DNA of 24,475 bases, taken from positions 1-24,475 of IMG/VR virus record IMGVR_UViG_3300007072_000041. One strand, given 5' to 3'. Positions 8,149 to 15,324 of this stretch are shown piece by piece (within the stretch, counting starts at the first letter, position 1; each line of letters starts with the position of its first letter). The translations under genes were made by a program, and so were the position numbers. The notes beneath the pieces were generated by a model that was not told the origin of the DNA, searched no databases, and worked only from the letters and a program-made list of their open reading frames with translations. Source of the stretch: a virus.

Positions 8149-8478
8149 ATGCAGTTCGCCGACCTCTCTCCCTCCTGGCAGCGCCTGCTGCGCCTGTTCC
8201 AGACGATCCACTTCGGACGCGTCGAAGAACTCGAAATCCGCAACGGCGAGCCCGTGTTCAGCCCGGAGCCGCGAGTCTTCCTCGAGTTGAAACTCGATGC
8301 CGCCGACGGCCCGCGGCCGGAAGTCCGGCTCGGCAACTTCGAACTGCGCAGCCAGGTCGAGCGGTTCATCCAGCAGATCCGGCGGTTCAACAACGGCACG
8401 GTGGAGCGCATCGAGGTGCGCCACGGCCTTCCCTTCCGGATGGTGATCGAGGCGATGCCCGCGGAGGTGGAGCCATGA
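8149..8478 (+). CDS. Small protein with an internal duplication
   Basis: A 109-residue protein with no family that I recognise with confidence. It has two similar halves: 'FGRVEELEIRNGEPV' (about 22-36) and 'NGTVERIEVRHGLPF' (about 82-96), each preceded by a short helix ending in Ile/Phe. The repeated G-x-V-E-x-(I/L)-E-x-R-x-G-x-P unit resembles the short beta-hairpin of YezD/DUF2292-type proteins, though that link is only a resemblance. A run of Gs and GAG precedes the ATG. The stop overlaps the sigma-like gene start by four bases, so the two are coupled. Confidence 0.65.
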   Translation: MQFADLSPSWQRLLRLFQTIHFGRVEELEIRNGEPVFSPEPRVFLELKLDAADGPRPEVRLGNFELRSQVERFIQQIRRFNNGTVERIEVRHGLPFRMVIEAMPAEVEP

Positions 8479-9002
8479 GCGCCGCCGCCATCGACGCCCT
8501 TGTCCTCAGGCAGGCCGGGATCCGGGCCAGCCGCATCGTGGGCGCCACCGGCTACACGCGCGACGACTGGGAAGACCTACGGCAGGAACTGCTTCTCGAT
8601 TTTGTCCGCCGGCAACCCCGGTTTGATCCGGCGCGCGGAGATCAGCGCGGTTTCGTCTTCGGAGTTCTTCGCAACCATGCGGCGAAACTTGCGAGGGCAG
8701 GATTCCGCGCCGAAATCGCCAGCGAACTTCCCGACGAGGCGTGCGAACTCTGTGGCAGCGCAACCACAGACGTGGAGGCAAAACTTCATCTCCGTATCGA
8801 CGTCCAAACGGTTCTTTCGCGCCTGCCGGAGCATCTTCGCATCCTCGCCATTCAGTTGACGGAGATGAGCCCGGGCGAGGTGTGCCGGGAGTCGGGCCGG
8901 TCACGGTCCTGCATTTACCGGTGGATTGCCGAACTGCGCTGCGCCTTCATGGCGGCCGGCCTCACGCCGGCTGTCCTGGCCAGCCGGGGAGGCGCGCGGT
9001 GA
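8475..9002 (+). CDS. Sigma-70-family (ECF-like) factor
   Basis: The protein has 175 residues. Residues about 31-75 fit sigma region 2 ('DDWEDLRQELLLDFVRR', then 'GFVFGVLRNHAAKLAR'), and residues about 115-157 fit region 4 ('LSRLPEHLRILAIQ', then 'SPGEVCRESGRSRSCIYRWI'), with a helix-turn-helix at the end. The 40-residue linker contains 'CELC'. ECF-like factors direct RNA polymerase to alternative promoters; in phage elements they can time late gene expression. GGAGG (8463-8467) precedes the ATG. The ParB-like gene starts inside its stop (GTGA). It may instead be a degenerate sigma-like DNA-binding protein. The target promoters cannot be identified here. Confidence 0.75.
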   Translation: MSAAAIDALVLRQAGIRASRIVGATGYTRDDWEDLRQELLLDFVRRQPRFDPARGDQRGFVFGVLRNHAAKLARAGFRAEIASELPDEACELCGSATTDVEAKLHLRIDVQTVLSRLPEHLRILAIQLTEMSPGEVCRESGRSRSCIYRWIAELRCAFMAAGLTPAVLASRGGAR

Positions 9003-9943
9003 ACCGGGCGCTGGCTTTTGCCGAGATGCCATGCGATCAGATCCGCCTTGGCGAAAGGCACCGCAAAGACCTGGGAGATCTGGAGGTGGTGGCGGCGAGT
9101 ATCTCCACGGTCGGTCTGCTCCATCCGCCCGTGGTGAGCAAGGACGGCGAGCTCGTCTGTGGGGAACGCCGGTTCCGGGCCATGCGCGACATCCTCGGCT
9201 GGAAAACGATCCCGGTGATCGTGCTCGAAGTGCCGAGCATGGTCGAGGGCGAGTATGCCGAGAACGAGATTCGGAAGGACTTCACACCGAGCGAGCGTGT
9301 GGCCATCGGGAAGGCGATTGAAGCGGAGATCGGCAAGAGGCAGGGGCAGCGGACGGACAGGGGACTTCCGCCACATGTGGCGGAAGTCCCGCCAAGCGTT
9401 GAGACCCGCGACATCGCCGCCAAGAAGGCGGGGTTCGGAGGCCACACCACCTACGAGCTGGCCAAGAAGGTGGTCGAGAAGGCGGTAGCTGAAGTGGTCG
9501 CCCAGATGGATACGGGCGATCTGTCCATCAGCGCCGCGGCCGTGATCGCCGAGCAGCCGCCGGAGGCGCAGCGCGAGATCGCCCGGCTGCCGGAGGACGA
9601 GAAGAAGGCGGCTGTGCGCAAGCTGCGCCGCAAGGATCTGCCTACGCCGGCCGAAGCCCGGCGTCAAGCGCTCGAGAGCGGTATGGCCGTTCTCGACCGC
9701 AATCTGAACTATCAGTTGCCCACGCCGGAGTCGCAGCGGCCCATCGTCGAGCGGAACTATGCGGCCATGGCGGTGCTGGACGGGGTCCGGGATATCGCAG
9801 CGTGCAGCTACCAGGCAGCCGATATCGCCGCCGCCATCCTGAGCCTGGACACGCCGGACATGAACCTTGTGGGCATGTGTCGCAAAGCGGCTGCATTCCT
9901 TGAAGCCATCAACCAGGAGATCAAACGCTATGAGAGCCAGTAA
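8999..9943 (+). CDS. ParB/RepB-like nuclease-domain protein
   Basis: The protein has 314 residues from GTG at 8999. The ParB N-terminal domain shows 'VGLLHPPVV' (38-46), 'GERRFRAMR' (55-63) and 'ENEIRKDFTPSE' (88-99), which are the CTP-binding and box II-type motifs. A helix-turn-helix region follows ('TRDIAAKKAGFGGHTTYELAKK', beginning near 136). The C-terminal third is unlike chromosomal ParB. No ParA is adjacent, so it may act as a regulator, a plasmid-like partition protein with host partners, or a DNA-binding factor in replication. It carries a 30-bp perfect palindrome in its coding sequence (9361-9390) that encodes residues 121-131 in the linker. The start overlaps the sigma gene stop and the end overlaps the next gene by 14 bases. 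Confidence 0.85.
   Translation: MNRALAFAEMPCDQIRLGERHRKDLGDLEVVAASISTVGLLHPPVVSKDGELVCGERRFRAMRDILGWKTIPVIVLEVPSMVEGEYAENEIRKDFTPSERVAIGKAIEAEIGKRQGQRTDRGLPPHVAEVPPSVETRDIAAKKAGFGGHTTYELAKKVVEKAVAEVVAQMDTGDLSISAAAVIAEQPPEAQREIARLPEDEKKAAVRKLRRKDLPTPAEARRQALESGMAVLDRNLNYQLPTPESQRPIVERNYAAMAVLDGVRDIAACSYQAADIAAAILSLDTPDMNLVGMCRKAAAFLEAINQEIKRYESQ
9361..9390. repeat. Perfect 30-bp palindrome inside the ParB-like gene
   Basis: GGGACTTCCGCCACA (9361-9375) is followed immediately by its exact reverse complement, TGTGGCGGAAGTCCC (9376-9390), with no spacer. The flanking bases are both G, so the symmetry stops exactly there. It encodes residues 121-131 in the linker between the ParB domain and the helix-turn-helix. 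It lacks the consensus parS core, so a specific ParB site cannot be claimed from the sequence. Confidence 0.85.
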
Positions 9944-10448
9944 GCGGTCCGAACTGAACGAAGCGATCCGTGAGACGGTTGCCGGTTTTTGCGCGGCGGG
10001 ACGGCGCTTTCTGAACCGGGACATCGTCGACGCAGTGATCGAGCAGTACGGGGACCTGTTCAACGAATTGGGTCGCGAACTTGCGCGGGAGAAGCTGTTC
10101 GATCTCGCGCGCCGGGTGATGAAGACCGCGGCCGAGGTCACTGAGGGCGATGCCCGGGTGCAACTCGGTCTGGATCTGCCCGAGTTCGACATGCCGAACA
10201 TGATCGCCGTGCCGGTGGATTCGTCCAATCCGCTCAACGGCGACTGTGAGTGGGTGCCAGTGCTCAGTGCGACAGTCGCCGACCTCGATGCCAACTTGCG
10301 GATGCTCGACCTCCAGATCGCCGCCGACCAGCGCAAGCGTCGCAGTGTCTTTGCGCTGCGCCAGCGCGTCGTCGCCGTGATCGGCGAAGCCTCCGACCTG
10401 ACGGTCGCCGAGGCGGTCGCCCTGGCGCGGGAGGTGCAGCCGGTATGA
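9930..10448 (+). CDS. Hypothetical protein of the replication polycistron
   Basis: A 172-residue protein that I do not recognise. The first 70 residues are helical with 'GRRFLNRDIVDAVIEQYGDLFNELG', then a more polar middle with 'LPEFDMPNMIAVP', and a helical C-terminus ('NLRMLDLQIAADQRKRR'). No catalytic motif is visible. It overlaps the ParB-like gene by 14 bases and the nuclease gene by four (ATGA), so it belongs to the same transcript. A helper for the ParB-like or nuclease protein is possible, but unsupported. Confidence 0.7.
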   Translation: MRASKRSELNEAIRETVAGFCAAGRRFLNRDIVDAVIEQYGDLFNELGRELAREKLFDLARRVMKTAAEVTEGDARVQLGLDLPEFDMPNMIAVPVDSSNPLNGDCEWVPVLSATVADLDANLRMLDLQIAADQRKRRSVFALRQRVVAVIGEASDLTVAEAVALAREVQPV

Positions 10449-11470
10449 AGCGCGACACCCTGCCCATGGTGACCACCTACTCGATGTGGAACCTGTTCCG
10501 GAACTGCCGCAAAGCGGCCGAGCTGCGGTATCTCGATCATCTGGTTCCGATCGAGCGCGACCGCAACCTGCACTTCGGCTCCCTGATCCACGAGTGCCTG
10601 GAGTTGTGGCATCGGGAGCGTGACCTGGCGCGGGTGCTCGATCTCATCGACCGGCGCTGCGCGGCCCGCGCGCAGGACGAGGATCAGAAGCGCGACTGGC
10701 ACCTGGCCACGGCCATGATGCGCGGCTACGCCGCCCGGTATCCGGCCGAGGAGTTCGAGGTCATCGCGCTCGAGCACGTCTTCGAGGGGCCCATCGTGAA
10801 CCCGGCCACCGGCGCCGCCTCGCGCAGCTTCCGCCTGGCGGGCAAGGTCGATGGGATCATTCGGGCCGGCCAAGAGTATTTCATTCTGGAGCACAAGACC
10901 GCCTCGCAGATCGATTCCGACTATCTCGAACGGCTCTGGACCGACTTCCAGATCACGCTCTACGCCCACTACGTCGAGCAGACGATGGGCCTTCCCATCA
11001 CCGGCATCCTCTACAACGTGCTCGTCAAGGCGCGGCTGCAGCAGTCCAAGGGCGAGACTGAGGAGGAGTTCGAAGCGCGCCGTGCGGAGCTGCTCGCCAA
11101 GTCGAAGACCGGCAGGACGGCGGCTCGGCGGCGCGAGCCGGAATCGGACGAGGAGTTCCAGCGGCGCCTCAACGAGAAGTACGCCGATCCGGCGATGTTT
11201 CACCGCGAGCGGCTCATTCTCTCGCGCGACCGCTTCGACGTGTTGCGCAGCGAACTCTGGGAGTTGACGCAGGCCTTCCTCGACGCCCGCCGCCGCGGCG
11301 TCTTCTACCAGAACACATCCTTCTGCTTCAACTACCAGAGGCCGTGCCCGTACTTCGCGTTGTGCCGCTCCAACGGCAATCCCAACGTGATCGAGAACTT
11401 TTATCAGCGCGCCGAGCCGAACGAGGAACTCCGCGTCATCGCGGCCGGCGCGCCCGAGCCCGCTTTCTGA
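10445..11470 (+). CDS. PD-(D/E)XK nuclease with Fe-S-type cysteines
   Basis: The protein has 341 residues. 'FGSLIHECLELWH' (about 44-56) is the G-x-x-x-H helix; 'GKVDGIIRAGQEYFILEHKTA' (about 138-158) supplies the Asp and the E-x-K of the PD-(D/E)XK core. Cys21 near the N-terminus and Cys294, Cys301 and Cys307 near the C-terminus form the arrangement that binds a 4Fe-4S cluster in Cas4, AddB and related phage exonucleases. It would process DNA ends for single-strand annealing recombination. No helicase domain is attached. A RecB-type exonuclease role is therefore more likely than a Cas4 role in spacer acquisition, since no CRISPR genes are present. The ATPase follows 17 bases later, with AAGGAG in the gap. 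Confidence 0.85.
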   Translation: MKRDTLPMVTTYSMWNLFRNCRKAAELRYLDHLVPIERDRNLHFGSLIHECLELWHRERDLARVLDLIDRRCAARAQDEDQKRDWHLATAMMRGYAARYPAEEFEVIALEHVFEGPIVNPATGAASRSFRLAGKVDGIIRAGQEYFILEHKTASQIDSDYLERLWTDFQITLYAHYVEQTMGLPITGILYNVLVKARLQQSKGETEEEFEARRAELLAKSKTGRTAARRREPESDEEFQRRLNEKYADPAMFHRERLILSRDRFDVLRSELWELTQAFLDARRRGVFYQNTSFCFNYQRPCPYFALCRSNGNPNVIENFYQRAEPNEELRVIAAGAPEPAF

Positions 11471-11487
11471 ACCCAAGGAGACCCGCG

Positions 11488-12234
11488 ATGCCCATTCTTC
11501 CCACGACGAAAACCCCGCCCAAGCCGAGCCTGTCGGATCTGACCGTGCTGTGGTACGGGCAAACCAAGATCGGCAAGAGCCAGACGTGCGCGCAGGCCGA
11601 CGGCGCCGTCTTCTTCGCCACCGAGCCGGGTCTGAACGCCCTCGAGGTCTTCCAGGTGCCGATCCTCTCCTGGGAGGATCTGCTGGCCGCCTGCGCCGAG
11701 ATCGGCGAGGGCAAGCACCCGTTCAAGACGGTCATCATCGACACCATCGACAACGCCTACAAGTTCTGCACCGACTACATCCTGCGCAAGCACAAGGTGG
11801 AGCATGAATCCGACCTCGCCTACGGCAAGGGCTACGCGATCATCAACAACGAGTTCCAGCGCGTGCTGACGAAGCTTGCGTTCCTGCCCTACGGGCTCTA
11901 CCTCATCTCGCACGCCAGGGAGATCGAGGTCGACACGCGCACTGGCAAGTACACGCGCATCGTGCCGACGCTGCCGGAGAAGGCGCGCAAGATCGTGCTC
12001 GGCATGGTGGACATGGTGCTGTACTGCGACCTGGATGTGTCGGTCGGCGCGGACGGCGAGCAGACGATCCGCCGGGTGATCCGCACCAAGCCGAGCCTCT
12101 ATTACGAAGCCGGCGACCGGACCGGGCGGCTGCCCGAGACGATCGAACTCGACTACCGCAAGTTTCTGGAAGCCTTCCAGGCGGCGGCCGGCGCGCCGCC
12201 CAAACCGCAGCCGGGCCCCAAGCAGGCCAAGTAA
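11488..12234 (+). CDS. Phage RecA-like ATPase (Sak4/AAA_24 type)
   Basis: The protein has 248 residues. Walker A is GQTKIGKS at 24-31; Walker B is TVIIDTIDN, with Asp85. Between them is 'FATEPGLNALEVF', typical of phage nucleotide-binding proteins of the AAA_24 group, and further on 'YGKGYAIINNEFQRVLTKL' and 'YLISHAREIEVDT'. These ATPases (Sak4-like) anneal or pair single strands in phage recombination and usually occur next to a DUF669 gene, as here. AAGGAG lies upstream of the ATG at 11488. The next gene starts 21 bases after its stop. Confidence 0.85.
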   Translation: MPILPTTKTPPKPSLSDLTVLWYGQTKIGKSQTCAQADGAVFFATEPGLNALEVFQVPILSWEDLLAACAEIGEGKHPFKTVIIDTIDNAYKFCTDYILRKHKVEHESDLAYGKGYAIINNEFQRVLTKLAFLPYGLYLISHAREIEVDTRTGKYTRIVPTLPEKARKIVLGMVDMVLYCDLDVSVGADGEQTIRRVIRTKPSLYYEAGDRTGRLPETIELDYRKFLEAFQAAAGAPPKPQPGPKQAK

Positions 12235-12255
12235 CCCCCGACAGGAGACGACACC

Positions 12256-12714
12256 ATGAGCAGACATTCGATCGATCTATCGCAGTTCGATGACGGCTTC
12301 CGGGCCGAGCAGCCCGAGGAGCGCGGCGATTTCGAGAGCGTGCCCGACGGCAAGTACCAGGTCACGGTCGAAAGGGCTGAGCTGACCGAGGCGCAGTCGT
12401 CGGGAAACCCGATGATCAAGTGGACGCTGCGGATTCTCGGGCCGAAGTTCGCCAACCGCCTGATGTGGCGCAACAGCGTCATCACACAGAACACGCTCAA
12501 GTACGTCAAGACCGACCTGCACCTGTGCGGGCTCGATCTGGAGCGGCTCTCGGACTTGCCGAAGCATCTGGACCGGCTGCTCGACGTGAAGCTCGAGGTG
12601 ACCAAGCGCACCAAGGGCGACAGCGAGAACATCTACTTCAACCGCCGCATCGAGACCAGCCCGGGCGCGGGCAAGTTCCGGCGGGAGGCCGACGACGCCC
12701 TTGTGCCGTTCTAA
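12256..12714 (+). CDS. DUF669 family, SSB-like phage protein
   Basis: The protein has 152 residues with the DUF669 pattern: 'VPDGKYQVTVERAELTEAQSSG' (about 31-52), a conserved 'IKWTLRILGP', then 'VITQNTLKYVKTDLHLCG' and a final 'DVKLEVTKRTKGDSENIYF'. The family is found beside phage recombinases and is thought to bind single-stranded DNA. AGGAG precedes the ATG. The ERCC4-type gene begins 13 bases before this one ends, so translation is coupled. Together with the preceding ATPase it forms a standard phage annealing module. Confidence 0.85.
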   Translation: MSRHSIDLSQFDDGFRAEQPEERGDFESVPDGKYQVTVERAELTEAQSSGNPMIKWTLRILGPKFANRLMWRNSVITQNTLKYVKTDLHLCGLDLERLSDLPKHLDRLLDVKLEVTKRTKGDSENIYFNRRIETSPGAGKFRREADDALVPF

Positions 12715-13150
12715 CGCGGCGCGGGCCACCATCGTCATCGACTCGCGCGAGCAGGAACCGTATTCGTTCGATCCCCGGCTGGCGGGCGCCGTGCGGCGGG
12801 CGCTCAAGGCCGGGGACTACTCCATCGGCGGGCTCGAAGACCAGGTGGCCGTGGAGCGCAAGACGCTCGATGATTTCGTCTCGACGGTGATCCATCAAAG
12901 GCGGCGCTTCCGGGAGGAGTTGCGCAAGCTCGGCCGGTACTGCGCCGCCTGCGTGGTGGTCGAAGCCGGACTCCCGGACGTGCTCGGCAAACGCTATCGC
13001 GGCGAGGCGCGGCCGGCGGCGGTCGTGGGCTCGACGCTCTCGATCCTGCTCGACTATGGCGTGCCGGTCGTGTTCTGCGGCAACCGCCAGGCGGCCTGCC
13101 ACTTCACGCAGGCCTTCCTGCTGGCGGCGTGGAAGAGGTGGGGGCAATGA
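12701..13150 (+). CDS. ERCC4-domain nuclease
   Basis: The protein has 149 residues. It has the ERCC4/XPF nuclease core: 'IDSREQ' (13-18), 'AGDYSIGG' (37-44), and the metal-binding 'VERKTLDDF' (51-59), with E-R-K and a downstream Asp. XPF-family nucleases cut branched or flapped DNA; here the domain stands alone, without the usual helicase or helix-hairpin-helix part. It would resolve forks or flaps during phage replication and recombination. The only plausible start is TTG at 12701, inside the end of the previous gene. The stop (ATGA) overlaps the RecD-like gene start. Confidence 0.85.
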   Translation: MCRSNAARATIVIDSREQEPYSFDPRLAGAVRRALKAGDYSIGGLEDQVAVERKTLDDFVSTVIHQRRRFREELRKLGRYCAACVVVEAGLPDVLGKRYRGEARPAAVVGSTLSILLDYGVPVVFCGNRQAACHFTQAFLLAAWKRWGQ

Positions 13151-15324
13151 CGGATCAGCGCGAATCGGTCCGCGGCATCGTAGACGCGGTTTTCTACTCC
13201 GGCCCCACGTTCAGCGCCGGCCGCCTGGTCACGGCGGATGGGGGCGAGGTGAAATTCGCCGGCAAGGTGCAAGTCCGCGAGCATGACGCCGTCCGGCTCG
13301 AGGGCCGCTGGGTGAGGCATCCCAAGTACGGCCGCCAGTTCGAGGCCGAGTTCCTGGGCCACGACCTGGAACTCGACCCCGACGGTCTTGCCCGCTTCCT
13401 CGCCAACCATCCCGATGTCAAGGGCATCGGCCCGGCCAAGGCGCGGCTGATCGCCGAGGGCTTCGGCAGCGGCTTCGATGCGGCCATCCGGGACAACCCC
13501 CAGGCCATTGCGGCCGTGGCGAAGGTTCCGGTGGAGACCATTGTCGAACTGCGCCGGATCTGGATCGCCAATCGTGATTTCAACCAGGCGATGGCGCACC
13601 TTGCCGCCTACGGTTTGACCCACCATCAGGTCACGGCGCTGGTCGGTAAGTTCGGCAGCCAGGTCGTGCCGGTCCTGGAGCGCGATCCCTACGTGCTGGT
13701 GAGGGAGATTCCGGGCTTCGGCTTCAAGCGCGTGGACAAGATCGCGCGGAAGATGGGCGCGCCGAAGGACCTGCCCTCGCGCATCCGCGCCGGGATTCAG
13801 TACTGCGTGCTCGATGCGCTCGATGACGGCCACTGCTGGCTCGAGTACGAGGACCTCGTCGACCGCGCCAACACGCTGCTGGTGATGGACACGCTCGACA
13901 GCCGGGAGGTGATCGAGCGGCATCTGGAGGAGCTGATTGCCCAGGGCGTGCTGGTCTCGCACGCCTTCGAGCGGCTCGTGGTGGCCAATCCCGGCATCCA
14001 CCGCATGGAGTCCGAACTGGCGGCCATCTTCCGGCGATCGCGCCGGCGCAGCCCGCACGCCGTGACCGATCTCGAGGCGCTGCTCGACGTCGAGGGCGGC
14101 GAGCTGACGCCCGAGCAGCGGGAAGCCGTCAGGAACGCGCTGACCTATTCGATTTCGCTCATCACCGGCGGCGCGGGCAGCGGAAAGACCTACACCGTGT
14201 CCACTATCGTGAGCACCGGCGAACGGCTCGAACGGAAGGTCGTGCTCGCCGCGCCCACCGGAAAGGCTGCGAAGCGCCTCGAAGAAGTCGTCGGCCACGA
14301 GGCCAGCACCATTCACCGGCTGCTCGGCTTCAACGGCCACAGCTACGCCAAGCACGAGGAGAACCCGATCGAGGCCGACATCCTGGTCCTGGATGAGGTT
14401 TCGATGGTCGATGTCGCCCTCGCCTGGAGGCTGTTTCAGGCCATCGACCTGGCCAGGACTTCGGTTGTGCTGGTCGGGGACCACAACCAGTTGCCGCCCG
14501 TGGGCCCGGGCAACCTGATGCGGGATCTGGTGAAATCGCGGGCCGTGCCCACGGCCGTCCTTTCGCGGATCATCCGCCAGGCGGGCGTGCTCAAGGAGAA
14601 CTCAGCCGCGATCCTGTCCGGCGAAGTGCGGCCGACCGCGGACGCGCGCGGCGGCGCACGCCGGCCCTGGTATGTCATCGACCGCTTCAGCGACCGCGAG
14701 GACGTTCGCCGCATGCTCATTCTGCTGTTCGAGGAAGTGCTGGCCGAGCGGCTCGGCTACGACCTCGTCCGCGACGTGCAGGTGCTGACGCCCACGCATA
14801 AGGGCCCGCTCGGCACGGCCGAGCTGAACCTCGCGCTGCAGCGGGTGCTGCAACGGAAACTCCGCGGCGTGGAAGTGGCGCCCGTGGATGCTGGCCGGCG
14901 TCCAGGTCTTTATCCCGGCGACAAGGTCATCCAGACGCGCAACGACTACGAGCTGGGCGTCATGAACGGCGCGATCGGCTGCGTCGTCGAGACTTCGGCC
15001 CAGGGCGCGCTGCGGGTCGAATTCGACGGCGCCCTGGTCGAAATCGAGGCCGGCTCGGAGGCGGCCAGCCGCCTGCAACTGGCCTACGCCTGCTCGGTGC
15101 ACAAGGTGCAGGGCTCGGAATTCCCGTGCGCCATCGTCATCGCCCACAAGTCGCACGCCTTCATGCATCACCGCAACCTGCTCTACACGGCGGTGACGCG
15201 CGCCAAGGAGTCGGTGATCATTCTCGGCGACCGGTGGGGCATCGACAATTGCGCCGCCAAGCGCCAGGCGGACCGGCGCAACACCTTTCTTTCTTTCCTT
15301 CTGGAGCCGGAGGCACGCTCATGA
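13147..15324 (+). CDS. RecD2-like DNA helicase
   Basis: The protein has 725 residues, the length of RecD2-type helicases rather than RecBCD RecD. It has an OB-like N-terminus, a helix-hairpin-helix 'GIGPAKARLIAEG' (near 93-105) and further HhH repeats. Walker A is 'ITGGAGSGKT' (339-348). The Q/III region is 'AAPTGKAAKRLEEVVG'. Walker B is 'LVLDEVSMVD' with D416-E417. 'VLVGDHNQLPPVGPGNLMRDL' and 'VLSRIIRQAG' follow, and the C-terminal 'CSVHKVQGSEF' and 'LLYTAVTRAKESVIILGD' complete the UvrD/RecD core. It is a 5'-to-3' SF1B helicase by family. No recB or recC is present, so it works independently, probably unwinding DNA for phage replication or annealing. Its stop overlaps the primase start. 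Confidence 0.9.
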   Translation: MTDQRESVRGIVDAVFYSGPTFSAGRLVTADGGEVKFAGKVQVREHDAVRLEGRWVRHPKYGRQFEAEFLGHDLELDPDGLARFLANHPDVKGIGPAKARLIAEGFGSGFDAAIRDNPQAIAAVAKVPVETIVELRRIWIANRDFNQAMAHLAAYGLTHHQVTALVGKFGSQVVPVLERDPYVLVREIPGFGFKRVDKIARKMGAPKDLPSRIRAGIQYCVLDALDDGHCWLEYEDLVDRANTLLVMDTLDSREVIERHLEELIAQGVLVSHAFERLVVANPGIHRMESELAAIFRRSRRRSPHAVTDLEALLDVEGGELTPEQREAVRNALTYSISLITGGAGSGKTYTVSTIVSTGERLERKVVLAAPTGKAAKRLEEVVGHEASTIHRLLGFNGHSYAKHEENPIEADILVLDEVSMVDVALAWRLFQAIDLARTSVVLVGDHNQLPPVGPGNLMRDLVKSRAVPTAVLSRIIRQAGVLKENSAAILSGEVRPTADARGGARRPWYVIDRFSDREDVRRMLILLFEEVLAERLGYDLVRDVQVLTPTHKGPLGTAELNLALQRVLQRKLRGVEVAPVDAGRRPGLYPGDKVIQTRNDYELGVMNGAIGCVVETSAQGALRVEFDGALVEIEAGSEAASRLQLAYACSVHKVQGSEFPCAIVIAHKSHAFMHHRNLLYTAVTRAKESVIILGDRWGIDNCAAKRQADRRNTFLSFLLEPEARS

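Noticed and set aside
9361-9390. A canonical parS site
   Set aside because: The palindrome lacks the consensus chromosomal parS core with GTTTCACGTGAAAC symmetry. Only unrelated symmetry is shared.
10445-11470. Cas4 of a CRISPR adaptation module
   Set aside because: The cysteine and PD-(D/E)XK pattern fits, but no cas1, cas2 or array is nearby and the neighbours are phage recombination genes.
8915-11476. Long minus-strand open frame of 853 codons
   Set aside because: It is antisense to the ParB-like, unknown and nuclease genes, which have recognisable motifs and overlapping starts. Its composition is that of a GC-rich shadow frame.
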